In this document: piece after piece, positions 41,632-50,947 of the stretch
How the letters are laid out: the number at the start of each line of letters is the position of its first letter
Position numbering within the stretch: the stretch's first letter is position 1
NCBI GenBank assembly: GCA_964425745.1
Contig: CAYRNW010000001.1
Span: 186,001-250,000, forward strand
Direction of reading: 5' to 3'
Length of the DNA: 64,000 nt
Source of the DNA: CALCNS01 sp964425745
Lineage (GTDB): Bacteria > Bacillota > JAAYKD01
Notes under the pieces: generated by a model
What the model was told of the DNA's origin: nothing
What the model saw: the letters and a program-made list of their open reading frames with translations, nothing else
The model's database searches: none
Made by a program: the position numbers and the translations under genes

Positions 41632-42354
41632 TTAAGAATAAACGCCACCAAATCTTCGATTTCTACCTGCATATTCATGAAGTATTTTATCCAGGAGGTT
41701 TTCGTTCATATCGGGCCAATACTCTTTTGCGAAGTACAATTCCGCATAAGCCGATTCCCACAACAAAAAATTCGATAACCTTTGTTCTCCACCAGTCCGA
41801 ATGATTAGATCCGGATCCGGTATCAGCGGTTGATCTAAGTATGAATGAAACAACGCTTCATCAAGGGTCTTCGAATCCACTTTGGAAGACTGAATGTCCG
41901 GAAGAATCTTTTGAATTGCTCGAATGATTTCATCACGGCCACCATAATTAAAGGCTAAATTTATAATCAATCCTTGATTATCTTTGGTCGCTTCTACTCC
42001 CCGCAAAATTGATTTCATTGTGTTTTCGGGTACACCTTCTGCTTTTCCACTTATGACGAGCTTGGATTGATTGGCCATCATTTCAGGTAAGTCCCGATCG
42101 ATAAACTCTATGGGAAGTCGCATCAAGAAATCAACCTCTTGTTGACTCCTTTTCCAGTTTTCAGTGGAAAATGTATAGAATGTTACGACTTTTATTCCTA
42201 AGGAACCTGATTTGCGTATTACCTTTCGCATTGCTTCCATCCCGGCCTGATGACCGACTGTTCGAGGCATCAGTCTTTGCTGAGCCCATCTGCCATTGCC
42301 ATCCATAATAAAAGCAACATGTTGAGGAACAATGCTCTCCTTCAAGCCATTCAT
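41632..42354 (-). CDS. uppS: Undecaprenyl diphosphate synthase (cis-prenyltransferase)
   Basis: UppS makes the C55 lipid carrier for cell-wall synthesis. The 240-residue protein has the P-loop FIMDGNGRWAQQR with the catalytic aspartate, TFYTFSTENWKR, NLAFNYGGRDEI and the dimer motif IRTGGEQRLSNFLLWESAYAE, in which RTxGE..RxSNF is conserved. It stands at the head of the envelope genes after frr. Confidence 0.96.
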   Translation of the reverse strand: MNGLKESIVPQHVAFIMDGNGRWAQQRLMPRTVGHQAGMEAMRKVIRKSGSLGIKVVTFYTFSTENWKRSQQEVDFLMRLPIEFIDRDLPEMMANQSKLVISGKAEGVPENTMKSILRGVEATKDNQGLIINLAFNYGGRDEIIRAIQKILPDIQSSKVDSKTLDEALFHSYLDQPLIPDPDLIIRTGGEQRLSNFLLWESAYAELYFAKEYWPDMNENLLDKILHEYAGRNRRFGGVYS

Positions 42355-42391
42355 TTTGGTTCACCCCATCATTGTAATATCCCAAAAATAG

Positions 42392-42431
42392 CAGTACTGC
42401 CGGGATGCAAGCATAAACTCACACCCGGCAG
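42392..42431 (-). terminator. Hairpin between frr and uppS
   Basis: CTGCCGGG (42397-42404) pairs perfectly with CCCGGCAG (42424-42431). The loop is 19 bases, and on the minus strand a TACTGCTATTTTT stretch follows. It is a likely, partly efficient terminator 16 bases after frr. Confidence 0.6.
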
Positions 42432-42447
42432 ATGGAGATCTCTTCAA

Positions 42448-43002
42448 TTATACTGCCATGATATCCTTTTCCTTGGCGCTGATTACAACGTCAACTTCTT
42501 TGATAAATCGATCGGTAATCTTTTGACATTCTTCTTGAGCCTGTTTACTGTCATCTTCAGTAAACTCTTTAGCTTTTTCCATTTTTTTTGCTTCATCATT
42601 CGCATCTCTTCGGATATTGCGAAGTGCAACTTTCGCTTCTTCACCTTTTTTGTCAACCATCTTGCATAGCTCTTTACGTCTTTGTTCGTTCAGAGCTGGA
42701 ATTGTTAAGCGAACAACAATGCCATCGTTAGATGGGTTTAACCCTAAATCAGAAGTCAAAATAGACTTTTCAATAGCTTTGATCATGTTTTTATCCCATG
42801 GTTGAATCACAATGCTTCTTGCATCGGGGCAGGCAATGCTCCCGATCTGTGCTATTGGAGTGGGGACACCATAATACTCAACTGTAATTTTATCAAGCAA
42901 ACCGGGGTGTGCACGTCCGGCACGAATGGAGACAAGATCCTTTTTCAACACTGCGATGGTCTTTTCCATACGATCTTCAATTCTGGCCAAATAGTCTTTC
43001 AT
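42448..43002 (-). CDS. frr: Ribosome recycling factor
   Basis: RRF splits post-termination ribosomes together with EF-G. The 184-residue protein shows MEKTIAVLKKDLVSIRAGRAHPGLLDKI (split), VEYYGVPTPIAQ, RSIVIQPWDKNMIKAIEKSI and LTIPALNEQRRKEL. It overlaps pyrH by 4 bases. Confidence 0.97.
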   Translation of the reverse strand: MKDYLARIEDRMEKTIAVLKKDLVSIRAGRAHPGLLDKITVEYYGVPTPIAQIGSIACPDARSIVIQPWDKNMIKAIEKSILTSDLGLNPSNDGIVVRLTIPALNEQRRKELCKMVDKKGEEAKVALRNIRRDANDEAKKMEKAKEFTEDDSKQAQEECQKITDRFIKEVDVVISAKEKDIMAV

Positions 43003-43751
43003 TGCTTATCTCCTCCTATGTAAGTTCCGATTTTTTCACCGAGAACGGCTCTTTTAACATTCCCGGGTTGTGACAAATTGAATACAATAATGGGGATATT
43101 GTTGTCCATGCAAAGAGAAATCGCCGTAGAATCCATGGCTTTTAGTCCTTGATTTAGGATTTCCTGGTAGGTAATGGAATCATATTTAATTGCCTTTTTT
43201 TCTAGGGTATCCAGTTTAGGATCGGAGGAGTAAACCCCGTCCACCTCACCGGTCGCTTTTAAAACGATTTCTGCATCAATTTCAGCCGCTCGCAATGCTG
43301 CGACGGTATCCGTTGTAAAATAAGGGTTCCCCGTACCAGCTGCAAAAATTACGACTCGCCCTTTTTCTAAATGCCGTATAGCTCTTCTTCGAATATACGG
43401 TTCTGCAACTTCGCGCATTTCAATTGCTGTTTGCACTCTGGTAACAACTCCTACGGATTCCAACGCCCCTTGTAAGGCCATGGCATTCATAACAGTGGCT
43501 AACATACCCATATAATCCGCAGTAGCACGGTCAATTCCCAAGGTCTGGCTACCTTTTATTCCGCGCCATATGTTCCCTCCACCAACCACCAATGCGACTT
43601 CTACACCCATTTCAGATATTTCTTTTACTTGAGCGACAATGTCTGCCAAAGTTTGAGAATCATATCCGAATTTCTTATCCCGATCTTTAGGATCACCGGC
43701 CAAAGCCTCTCCAGAAAGTTTTAAAACGATTCGGCGATATTTTGGTTGCAA
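42999..43751 (-). CDS. pyrH: UMP kinase
   Basis: PyrH phosphorylates UMP to UDP. The amino-acid-kinase fold is visible in RRIVLKLSGEALAG, ALVVGGGNIWRG, DYMGMLATVMNA and IFAAGTGNPYFTTDTVAALRA. I place the start at the TTG at 43751, 8 bases after GGGAGG, giving 250 residues; a GTG at 43760 overlaps the ribosome binding site. It follows tsf after a strong hairpin. Confidence 0.95.
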   Translation of the reverse strand: MQPKYRRIVLKLSGEALAGDPKDRDKKFGYDSQTLADIVAQVKEISEMGVEVALVVGGGNIWRGIKGSQTLGIDRATADYMGMLATVMNAMALQGALESVGVVTRVQTAIEMREVAEPYIRRRAIRHLEKGRVVIFAAGTGNPYFTTDTVAALRAAEIDAEIVLKATGEVDGVYSSDPKLDTLEKKAIKYDSITYQEILNQGLKAMDSTAISLCMDNNIPIIVFNLSQPGNVKRAVLGEKIGTYIGGDKQ

Positions 43752-43773
43752 ACACAACACCTCCCGTTTAATT

Positions 43774-43802
43774 CAAAAGGAACATCATTGATGTTCCTTT
43801 TG
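43774..43802 (-). terminator. Perfect hairpin between tsf and pyrH
   Basis: CAAAAGGAACATC (43774-43786) pairs perfectly over 13 bp with GATGTTCCTTTTG (43790-43802), with a 3-base loop. The U-rich part is inside the stem. It probably gives partial termination after rpsB-tsf, lowering pyrH-frr expression. Confidence 0.65.
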
Positions 43803-43809
43803 GAATACA

Positions 43810-44700
43810 TTATTCATTTTCGCCTTCGGTAGCTTCAAACCCTTCTCCAATTTCAAAACGAGTAAAGGATTTCACAGAAATACTACATCCAACTTCCTTA
43901 CCAACTTTAACTAACAATTTGGCAATCGTTAAGTCGGTATCTTTTACAAAGGCTTGGTGAAGTAAGCAAATCTCTTCGTAATATTTACGAATACGTCCTT
44001 CGACCATACGTTCAGCAATGTTTGCCGGCTTGCCTTCATTAATTGCCTGTGCCAAATAAATCTCGCGTTCTTTCGCAATCACTTCGGCTGGTACTTCTTC
44101 AGAAGAGATAAATTGAGCACGACCCGCAGCAATTTGCAACGCCAAATCATGGATCAATTCTTTCACTTGTTCATTGTTTTCGAATTGAGCATCACTTAAG
44201 GACAACTCAATCAATACACCAATTTTACCACCACCATGAATGTATAAATCAAGAACGGATGTTGGTTCAACATCGTAGTATGCTAATCTACGAATCCCCA
44301 TATTTTCTCCAATGGTAGCAATCTTGTTGGTCAATTCACTTTGTACAGTGCCTTGTGCATAAGGAAGATTCAACAAATCCTCAACTTGAGTGATTTGCTT
44401 TTCAATGATCAAGAGCGCAAGCTCGTTGACCCACAATTGAAAATCATCATTTTTGGCAACGAAATCAGTTTCGCAATTTACTTCTAACAAAGAAGCCTGT
44501 TTACCTTGAACTTTACCGACAATCAAACCTTGCTTCGCAACACGACCCGCTTTTTTTGCGGCGGCGGCTAAGCCTTTCTCTCTTAAATACTCAATTGCTT
44601 TTTCCATATCGCCTTCACAAGCTTCAAGGGCACGTTTACAGTCCATCATACCGGCACTGGTTCTTTCGCGTAATTCTTTTACGGATGCTGCAGAAATCAT
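43810..44700 (-). CDS. tsf: Translation elongation factor Ts
   Basis: EF-Ts recycles EF-Tu-GDP. The start is ATG 44700 (MISAASVKELRERTSAGMMDCKRAL, read in two parts), 8 bases after AAAGGAG, giving 296 residues. An open frame continues upstream through the intergenic hairpin and is spurious. The TDFVAKNDDF motif that enters EF-Tu is present. Confidence 0.97.
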   Translation of the reverse strand: MISAASVKELRERTSAGMMDCKRALEACEGDMEKAIEYLREKGLAAAAKKAGRVAKQGLIVGKVQGKQASLLEVNCETDFVAKNDDFQLWVNELALLIIEKQITQVEDLLNLPYAQGTVQSELTNKIATIGENMGIRRLAYYDVEPTSVLDLYIHGGGKIGVLIELSLSDAQFENNEQVKELIHDLALQIAAGRAQFISSEEVPAEVIAKEREIYLAQAINEGKPANIAERMVEGRIRKYYEEICLLHQAFVKDTDLTIAKLLVKVGKEVGCSISVKSFTRFEIGEGFEATEGENE

Positions 44701-44722
44701 TGAGTTCACTCCTTTATTTTTA

Positions 44723-44767
44723 GAAAAGGAATCGGTCCGAAGGGGTGATTCCCTGCGGGTCGATTCC
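44723..44767 (-). terminator. Hairpin between rpsB and tsf
   Basis: GGAATCG (44728-44734) pairs with CGATTCC (44761-44767) around a loop with a smaller GGGT/ACCC pairing. On the minus strand TTTTCTA follows. It is probably a partial terminator. Confidence 0.5.
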
Positions 44768-44779
44768 CCATTTTTTGAA

Positions 44780-45478
44780 TTATTCAGCTGAGTCTTCGCC
44801 TTGGCGCCCTTCAATAATGGCATCGGCCATTTTGGAAGCTAATAACTTCACAGCACGAATCGCATCATCGTTTCCGGGAATGACGTAGTCAATTTCGTCA
44901 GGATCACAGTTGGTATCGACAATAGCAACAACCGGAATTCCTAAACGCTTTGCTTCGCTGATAGCATTCTTTTCTTTGCGTGGATCGATAACGAATAAAG
45001 CATCTGGAACGCGGGTCATTTCACTGATGCCACCCAAGAACTTTTCGAGTTTTTCCATTTCATGGCGTAACGTGATGACTTCCTTTTTGGGAAGCACTTC
45101 GAAAGTACCGTTGGACTCCATAGCACGAAGTTCCTGCAAGCGGCGAATCCTCTTTTGGATGGTTTGGAAATTGGTTAAAGTTCCTCCCAACCAGCGTTGG
45201 TTGACATAATACATGCCACAACGCTCTGATTCTTCTACCATGGCTTCCTGCGCTTGTTTCTTGGTGCCTACAAACAAAACGGTTCCTCCTTGTTCTGAAA
45301 CAGAACGAATAAAGGCATACGCTTGTTCGATTTTTTTCACGGTTTTCTGCAAATCGATAATATAAATTCCGTTGCGTTCCGTGAAGATGTAGGGTGCCAT
45401 TTTGGGGTTCCAACGACGTGTTTGATGACCAAAATGAACACCAGCCTCGAGTAATTGTTTCATGGAAATGACAGACAT
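44780..45478 (-). CDS. rpsB: 30S ribosomal protein S2
   Basis: This is the 232-residue S2 protein. MKQLLEAGVHFGHQTRRWNPKM, read in parts, YVNQRWLGGTLTNFQTI and VDTNCDPDEIDYVIPGNDDA are diagnostic. The ATG follows an unusually purine-rich ribosome binding region, GGGAGGAGGTGAC. It has its own strong promoter and about 110 bases of leader. Confidence 0.98.
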   Translation of the reverse strand: MSVISMKQLLEAGVHFGHQTRRWNPKMAPYIFTERNGIYIIDLQKTVKKIEQAYAFIRSVSEQGGTVLFVGTKKQAQEAMVEESERCGMYYVNQRWLGGTLTNFQTIQKRIRRLQELRAMESNGTFEVLPKKEVITLRHEMEKLEKFLGGISEMTRVPDALFVIDPRKEKNAISEAKRLGIPVVAIVDTNCDPDEIDYVIPGNDDAIRAVKLLASKMADAIIEGRQGEDSAE

Positions 45479-45587
45479 GGTGTCACCTCCTCCCTTCCTT
45501 TTGTTTTTTCCTCCGATCCATCATCCACTCGGATCACTTCTTTCAAAGCACCGATCGTAGTGTCCGGTATCGTGTGTAATAACACCG
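45479..45587 (-). promoter_or_regulatory. 5' leader of rpsB with small inverted repeats
   Basis: The predicted leader contains CCG/CGG and GATCC/GGATC inverted repeats and two AGGAGG-like sites near the start codon. Such a long leader on a ribosomal-protein gene suggests S2 feedback control. I do not recognise it as a named leader family. Confidence 0.35.
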
Positions 45588-45593
45588 TTCTCC

Positions 45594-45622
45594 ATTATAA
45601 CAATGATTGTTCGCTTTGGCAA
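45594..45622 (-). promoter_or_regulatory. Strong promoter of rpsB-tsf
   Basis: On the minus strand TTGCCA (45622-45617), a 17-base spacer and perfect TATAAT (45599-45594). Confidence 0.88.
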
Positions 45623-45648
45623 GAGTTATTTATCGATGTTTTGTGTTT

Positions 45649-46962
45649 CTATTCAAGACAGTCTTTCCAGGCTCTAATCGATTCCAATGCTCGAATACTA
45701 TAAGCCTGATAGCGTTGTTGCTTATTTCTAATTGGCTTTTCGAGAGGAGGAACGATACCGAATACTGCATTCATAGGTTGAAAGCTTTTTTCATCTGCAT
45801 GCGTGATGTAGTGCATCAACGACCCCAACATCGTTTCCTTTGGTGGTATTATTGTATCTTGATTGTCCAGTATTCGAGCACAATTAATTCCGCAAATTAG
45901 GCCTGTCGCGGCGGATTCAATGTAACCTTCCACTCCCGATAATTGACCGGCAAAAAACACCGCATCGTTCTCCTTCAATTGCATCGTTGGTTTAAGAAGT
46001 TTTGGAGAATTGATAAAAGCATTCCGGTGCATAACACCATAGCGCACAAACTCGGCATTTTTCAGACCCGGTATGAGACTAAAAACGCGTTTCTGCTCAG
46101 AAAATTTTAGATTGGTTTGAAAGCCAACTAACCCATAAAGATTACCGGCTACATTATCTTGTCGCAATTGCATAACCGCATAAGGGGTTATTCCGGTAAT
46201 GGGATCCCGGAGCCCAATGGGTTTCAAAGGTCCAAAAGCTAATGTTTCTTTACCTCGTCTTGCAAGCTCTTCAACTGGGATGCACCCTTCGAAAAAACTC
46301 CCCTTTTCAAATTCGTGCAAAGGACTTTGCTCTGCTTCAATAAGAGATTGCCAAAAGATCTCGTATTCGTGCTTCTGAAAAGGACAATTAAGATAATCGG
46401 CGTCTCCTTTATCATAACGAGAAGCGCGATATATCTTGCTCATATCTAAAGAATCCACAGTAACCAAAGGAGCTGCCGCATCAAAAAAATGTAAATAGGG
46501 CTCCCCTAATTTTCGTTGTAACGATTCAAGTAATTTCGCAGAAGTTAATGGTCCACTTGCCACAATCCAAAGATCTTGTCTGGAATCGGGAATCTCTGTC
46601 ACTTCTTCTCTCAAAATCGTTATATTGCTCATTTCCGAAATTTTCTTGGTAATCTGTTTGGAGAATGCTTCTCGATCTACTGCCAAGGCTTGACCGGCGG
46701 GAACCCGCGTCTGATCGGCAACCGAAATGATCAGTGAATCCAATTCACGCATTTCTTCTTTTAAGAGTCCGGCAGCATTTTCTCTTTGATTTGATTTCAA
46801 AGAATTGCTGCAAACCAGTTCCGCCAACTGCTCTGTATGATGAGCTGGAGAAGCAACAACGGGACGCATCTCGTGCAACACAACCGAGTAACCTCGTTTG
46901 GCAATCTGATAAGCTGCCTCTGAGCCTGCCAATCCGCCCCCAACAATGTGAACTCTATTCAT
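45649..46962 (-). CDS. trmFO: Folate-dependent tRNA (uracil-54) methyltransferase TrmFO
   Basis: TrmFO makes T54 in the tRNA T-loop with methylene-THF and FAD. The 437-residue protein has the FAD-binding GGGLAGSEAAYQIAKRG, the conserved ELVCSNSLKSN cysteine region and QLSGVEGYIESAATGL. Its ATG shares one base with the topA stop (TAATG). The order topA-trmFO is usual in Firmicutes. The xerC-hslVU-codY genes often found next are absent. Confidence 0.96.
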   Translation of the reverse strand: MNRVHIVGGGLAGSEAAYQIAKRGYSVVLHEMRPVVASPAHHTEQLAELVCSNSLKSNQRENAAGLLKEEMRELDSLIISVADQTRVPAGQALAVDREAFSKQITKKISEMSNITILREEVTEIPDSRQDLWIVASGPLTSAKLLESLQRKLGEPYLHFFDAAAPLVTVDSLDMSKIYRASRYDKGDADYLNCPFQKHEYEIFWQSLIEAEQSPLHEFEKGSFFEGCIPVEELARRGKETLAFGPLKPIGLRDPITGITPYAVMQLRQDNVAGNLYGLVGFQTNLKFSEQKRVFSLIPGLKNAEFVRYGVMHRNAFINSPKLLKPTMQLKENDAVFFAGQLSGVEGYIESAATGLICGINCARILDNQDTIIPPKETMLGSLMHYITHADEKSFQPMNAVFGIVPPLEKPIRNKQQRYQAYSIRALESIRAWKDCLE

Positions 46963-49073
46963 TATGCTTCGCCATCCTCATTCGCATCTTCCAGTGCTTC
47001 TTCCAACGTCCCTTCACAATTGGGTTGTATACAGTGATAAAGAATCAAACCCTTTTTGCGCAGGATCTTCTGAGTCATGCCAAGGTTTCCACAAACTGGG
47101 CATACCTTTTTGACTGGTTTATCCCAAGAAACGTATTGGCATTCGGGATACCGACTGCAGCCTGTGAAGGATCTTCCCTTTCGACTTCTTCTTTCAATTA
47201 ATTGTCCGACTTTACATAAAGGGCAAGGGATATCTAAGGAAACCACAATGTTTTTGGTGTTTTTACATTCGGGATAGCCTGGGCACGCCAAGAAAGAGCC
47301 AAACCGTCCTCTTTTAATCACCATGTTGCGTCCACATAGCTCACAAATCTCATCGGTCACTTCATCTTCTATTTCCTGAACAGGAATATTCTTCTCTGCC
47401 TCTTCCAATTGCGCCGAAAAAGGATGATAAAAGTCATCAATAGCCTCCGTCCAGGGTAGATCGCCTTCTTCAACTTGATCAAGCTTGCTTTCTAAAGATG
47501 CTGTGAAGTCGGTATCAATGACAGAAGCGAAATATTCTCTCAACATCTCGGTAACTGCAGAACCTAATTCCGTGGGGAAAAAGCGTTTCTCTTTGCGCTC
47601 AACGTATCCTCTTTTTATAATGGTCTCAATCGTTGGAGCATACGTAGAAGGTCTACCGATCCCCAGTTCCTCCATGGTTTTGATCAGTAACGCCTCGTTG
47701 TATCGTGCGGGTGCTTGAGTAAAATGCTGTTCAGGAACCCATTCTCCAGCAGGGATTTTTTGGCCAATCTCTAATTGGGGAAGGAATCCCAAATTATCTT
47801 CAACCTCATCTTCTTCATTTTTCATGATGATCAGAAAGCCGGCAAACGATAAAACCGAGCCATTTAATCGAAAAATTGCATCTGAATTCTTCAGGTCGGC
47901 AATGACATAATCATATTGCGCCGCAGCGGCTTGGCTGGAAACAAATCTTTCCCAAATAAGGCGATATAATTTCAATTGATCTCGACTGAGAAAAGTGCTC
48001 ATTTGTTCTGGTTTACGATACACATCGGTTGGTCGTATCGCTTCATGTGCTTCCTGTGCACCTTTTTTACTTGAATAGACACGTTTGTTCGCTATTGAAT
48101 ACTCGGTTCCGTACGTGTTAGATATAAACCCCTGAGCACTCTCAAATGCGGAGTCTGAAATTGCCGTGGAATCGGTACGAATATAAGTAACTAGACCTAT
48201 CGGGCCTTCTGGACCAAGTTCGATACCCTCATAAAGCTGTTGAGCTAACATCATCGTCTTGCGAGCTGTAAAGCCCAGTTTTCGTGATGCTTCCTGTTGT
48301 AAGGTGCTGGTAGTAAAAGGTGCGGAGGGTTGTCGTTGTCGTACCCCCTTTTTATAGGAAACGACCTCACATAGAGGTTCTAACGTTTCAATTAAATGTT
48401 GTACATCATCTTGACAGGTAAGTTTTGGCTTTTCACCCTGCACTTCGACTAATTTTGCACGAATTCCATGAACTTCCCGGTTACAATGAACTTCAAGAGA
48501 CCAATATTCTTCCGGAATAAATGCGGTGATTTCCTGCTCTCGATCCATGATAATGGCAACAGCAACCGATTGTACACGACCGGCACTAAGACCGTAACGG
48601 AGTTTTCTCCACAACAAAGGACTTAATTGATATCCAACGATTCGATCTAAAACCCGCCTGGCTTGTTGAGCATCAACGTAGCATAAATCGATTGGGCGTG
48701 GATGCTGTAACGCTTCTTTAACCGCCTTTTCAGTAATTTCATGAAACTCGATTCGGCAATCTTGATTCGGATCAATTCCTAATACACCAGCCAAATGCCA
48801 GGAAATCGCTTCTCCTTCGCGATCTGGGTCTGTAGCTAAGAAAACTCTTTTGGCCTTCTTAGCAGCTGCCTTCAGCTCTTTAAGAAGTTCGCCTTTTCCA
48901 CGAATCGTAATATATTTAGGTTGATAATTATTTTCTACATCGATTCCAAATTGGCTCTTAGGTAAGTCACGTACATGCCCCATGGTTGCTTTCACTTGAT
49001 ATCGATTAGAGAGAAAGCGTCCGATTGTTTTTGCTTTTGCCGGTGATTCAACAATGATCAGAGTATCTGCCAT
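46962..49073 (-). CDS. topA: DNA topoisomerase I
   Basis: This type IA topoisomerase relaxes negative supercoils. The 703-residue protein starts with the Toprim motif LIIVESPAKAKTIGRFL, with ATDPDREGEAISWHL further in. The active-site tyrosine is in VTYIRTDST. Three C-terminal zinc ribbons are present (CELCGRN...CPGYPEC, CPLCKVG...CSRYPEC, CPVCGNL...CIQPNC). It lies 48 bases after dprA. Confidence 0.97.
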   Translation of the reverse strand: MADTLIIVESPAKAKTIGRFLSNRYQVKATMGHVRDLPKSQFGIDVENNYQPKYITIRGKGELLKELKAAAKKAKRVFLATDPDREGEAISWHLAGVLGIDPNQDCRIEFHEITEKAVKEALQHPRPIDLCYVDAQQARRVLDRIVGYQLSPLLWRKLRYGLSAGRVQSVAVAIIMDREQEITAFIPEEYWSLEVHCNREVHGIRAKLVEVQGEKPKLTCQDDVQHLIETLEPLCEVVSYKKGVRQRQPSAPFTTSTLQQEASRKLGFTARKTMMLAQQLYEGIELGPEGPIGLVTYIRTDSTAISDSAFESAQGFISNTYGTEYSIANKRVYSSKKGAQEAHEAIRPTDVYRKPEQMSTFLSRDQLKLYRLIWERFVSSQAAAAQYDYVIADLKNSDAIFRLNGSVLSFAGFLIIMKNEEDEVEDNLGFLPQLEIGQKIPAGEWVPEQHFTQAPARYNEALLIKTMEELGIGRPSTYAPTIETIIKRGYVERKEKRFFPTELGSAVTEMLREYFASVIDTDFTASLESKLDQVEEGDLPWTEAIDDFYHPFSAQLEEAEKNIPVQEIEDEVTDEICELCGRNMVIKRGRFGSFLACPGYPECKNTKNIVVSLDIPCPLCKVGQLIERRSRKGRSFTGCSRYPECQYVSWDKPVKKVCPVCGNLGMTQKILRKKGLILYHCIQPNCEGTLEEALEDANEDGEA

Positions 49074-49121
49074 ATAGTATCATCTCACTTCATTCCGATA
49101 TCTCTGCGATTTCTGATATAA

Positions 49122-50222
49122 TCACAGAGTTTCCTTATTATAATAACCGCCTGGATGTCCTTTGGCAAGTCCCAATAATTCCAGCTGCGTTAATTCTGCC
49201 AATAAACTGCCTATTGGCATTGATAATTCGGCAGCAAGTTCATCTAAATGTCTAAATTCAACCTCTAATACAGCAAGAATCTTCTGCTGCATAATTGTTA
49301 ATTGGATTTCATCCTTGGGTTCACTTCTGACATCTTTTTTTCGAATCGGTAAATATTGAAACTCGTCAAGTATGTCTTCGATCGAGCTGACTAATTTTGC
49401 TCCTTGACGGATAAGATCATGGCAGCCTTTGCTATTTTCGGAAAAAATATTACCCGGAACTGCAAAGACTTCACGGCCTTGCTCCAATGCAAAATTAGCT
49501 GTAATCAGAGATCCACTGGTTTCTTTGGCTTCAACAACAAGAGTTGCGACCGACATTCCGGAAATGATTCGGTTCCGGGAGGGGAAAAAACCAGCTTGTG
49601 GCGGAACTGCATAGAAATATTCGCTGAAAATTGCACCATTCTCCTGAATCTCTGAAGCGAGTTTTTCGTTTTCTTTGGGATAAACAAAATCATGACCGGA
49701 ACCCAGCACCGCATAAGTATTCCCTTTTTTTAAAGCACCTCGGTGAGCACAAGCATCAATTCCTTTTGCTAGACCACTAACAACGATGAAACCACAGTCT
49801 GACAGCCCTTCTGCTAAACAACTGGTAACACTCTTTCCATAGTGGGTAGCAGCTCGCGAGCCAACAACAGCTACACAAGGCTTACTACTTTGGTAGTATC
49901 CTTTCACAAAAAGGCAAAGAGGAGATTGTTCGATTTCCTTCAAAAGGTGAGGATAATCCTCATCTTCCTCAACTAGGACTGAAATATGACGTTTTTGAAA
50001 CTCTTGTTCTAAGATCTCCGGAAGATTTTCTTGATACCCTTTTTCTATTTCCAACCAAGTTTTTTCTGAAAGTGAGAGCACTTCTCTCCACACTTTCGGT
50101 CCGGCTTGCCAAGTTTGCTGAGGAGTCTCAAAATAAGATAGCAGTTTATTGATTCTCGTTTTCCCGAAACCGGGTAACGATTGCAACGAGGCGAGAAGAT
50201 ATTTTGTTTCTATCGTCATCAT
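49122..50222 (-). CDS. dprA: DNA-processing protein DprA
   Basis: DprA loads RecA on incoming single-stranded DNA during transformation. The 366-residue protein has an N-terminal SAM-like helical part (LQSLPGFGKTRINKLL). A Rossmann domain follows (AVVGSRAATHYGK, VSGLAKGIDACAHRGAL, FPSRNRIISGMS, FALEQGREVFAVPGNIF), then a C-terminal winged helix (LDELAAELSMPIGSLLAELTQLE). It lies 12 bases after the phosphoesterase gene, in the usual comM-dprA-topA order. Confidence 0.95.
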   Translation of the reverse strand: MMTIETKYLLASLQSLPGFGKTRINKLLSYFETPQQTWQAGPKVWREVLSLSEKTWLEIEKGYQENLPEILEQEFQKRHISVLVEEDEDYPHLLKEIEQSPLCLFVKGYYQSSKPCVAVVGSRAATHYGKSVTSCLAEGLSDCGFIVVSGLAKGIDACAHRGALKKGNTYAVLGSGHDFVYPKENEKLASEIQENGAIFSEYFYAVPPQAGFFPSRNRIISGMSVATLVVEAKETSGSLITANFALEQGREVFAVPGNIFSENSKGCHDLIRQGAKLVSSIEDILDEFQYLPIRKKDVRSEPKDEIQLTIMQQKILAVLEVEFRHLDELAAELSMPIGSLLAELTQLELLGLAKGHPGGYYNKETL

Positions 50223-50234
50223 TACAAATGACCT

Positions 50235-50936
50235 TCAATCCAGCAAAGGATCCAGCAATAACGGTGCAAATTCAAGATAATCTGCCGAAACTAGCTGGTA
50301 CTGAACTCCATTTTGCTTAAAATCGTATTTGTTTTTTAGTCCTTGTCCATGCAGATGTCCAAAGATACACAAGCGAACACCATACTCCTCTAACAAATCT
50401 GTAAATAACGATTCCTCGTTTTTTTCGTTCATCGGTGGAAAATGAAGCATTGAAATGAGCTCTTTGTCGCACTCTTTCGCTTTCTCTAAAACCATCTCAA
50501 GTCTTTGCGCTTCTAAGCGATAATATTTTTCATCTTGGGAGGTAACATAGGACGACGCACCGGGACACAGCCAACCTTTGGTTGAAACCAGTATACGGTT
50601 TTCTAGTTCAATAACCCGACGATCTATTGGTATAATATCTTTCGGTAAAAAATCGACCATCTTTTGATGAGAATGCCAATAATAGTCATGATTTCCCCGC
50701 CCAATAATTTTCTTACCTGGCAAAGAATGTAGGAATTCAAAATCATCAATCGCTTCAGATAAGCGCATCGCCCACGAAAGGTCCCCCGGAATCAAGATTG
50801 TATCTTCCGGGAGAATCATAGTTCGCCAAGATTTCTCAATTTTTTCGTGATGGTTTTTCCACGACTCCCCAAACACATCCATGGGTTTCTTTGATTGGAA
50901 AGAAAGATGCAAATCCGAAATCGCATATAAGGCCAT
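50235..50936 (-). CDS. Calcineurin-like metallophosphoesterase
   Basis: The 233-residue cytoplasmic protein has all the metallophosphoesterase motifs: ISDLHLS, PGDLSWAM, GRGNHDYYW, MLHFPP and FGHLHG. Its natural substrate is unknown. The group is often encoded near comM/dprA or cell-wall genes in Clostridia. It lies 11 bases after comM and 12 bases before dprA, so it is in their operon. Confidence 0.85.
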   Translation of the reverse strand: MALYAISDLHLSFQSKKPMDVFGESWKNHHEKIEKSWRTMILPEDTILIPGDLSWAMRLSEAIDDFEFLHSLPGKKIIGRGNHDYYWHSHQKMVDFLPKDIIPIDRRVIELENRILVSTKGWLCPGASSYVTSQDEKYYRLEAQRLEMVLEKAKECDKELISMLHFPPMNEKNEESLFTDLLEEYGVRLCIFGHLHGQGLKNKYDFKQNGVQYQLVSADYLEFAPLLLDPLLD

Positions 50937-50947
50937 ACTGATTCTCC

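Noticed and set aside
44701..44823. N-terminal extension of EF-Ts by 41 residues
   Set aside because: It runs through the rpsB end and the intergenic hairpin; the ATG at 44700 has a good ribosome binding site and gives the normal protein start.
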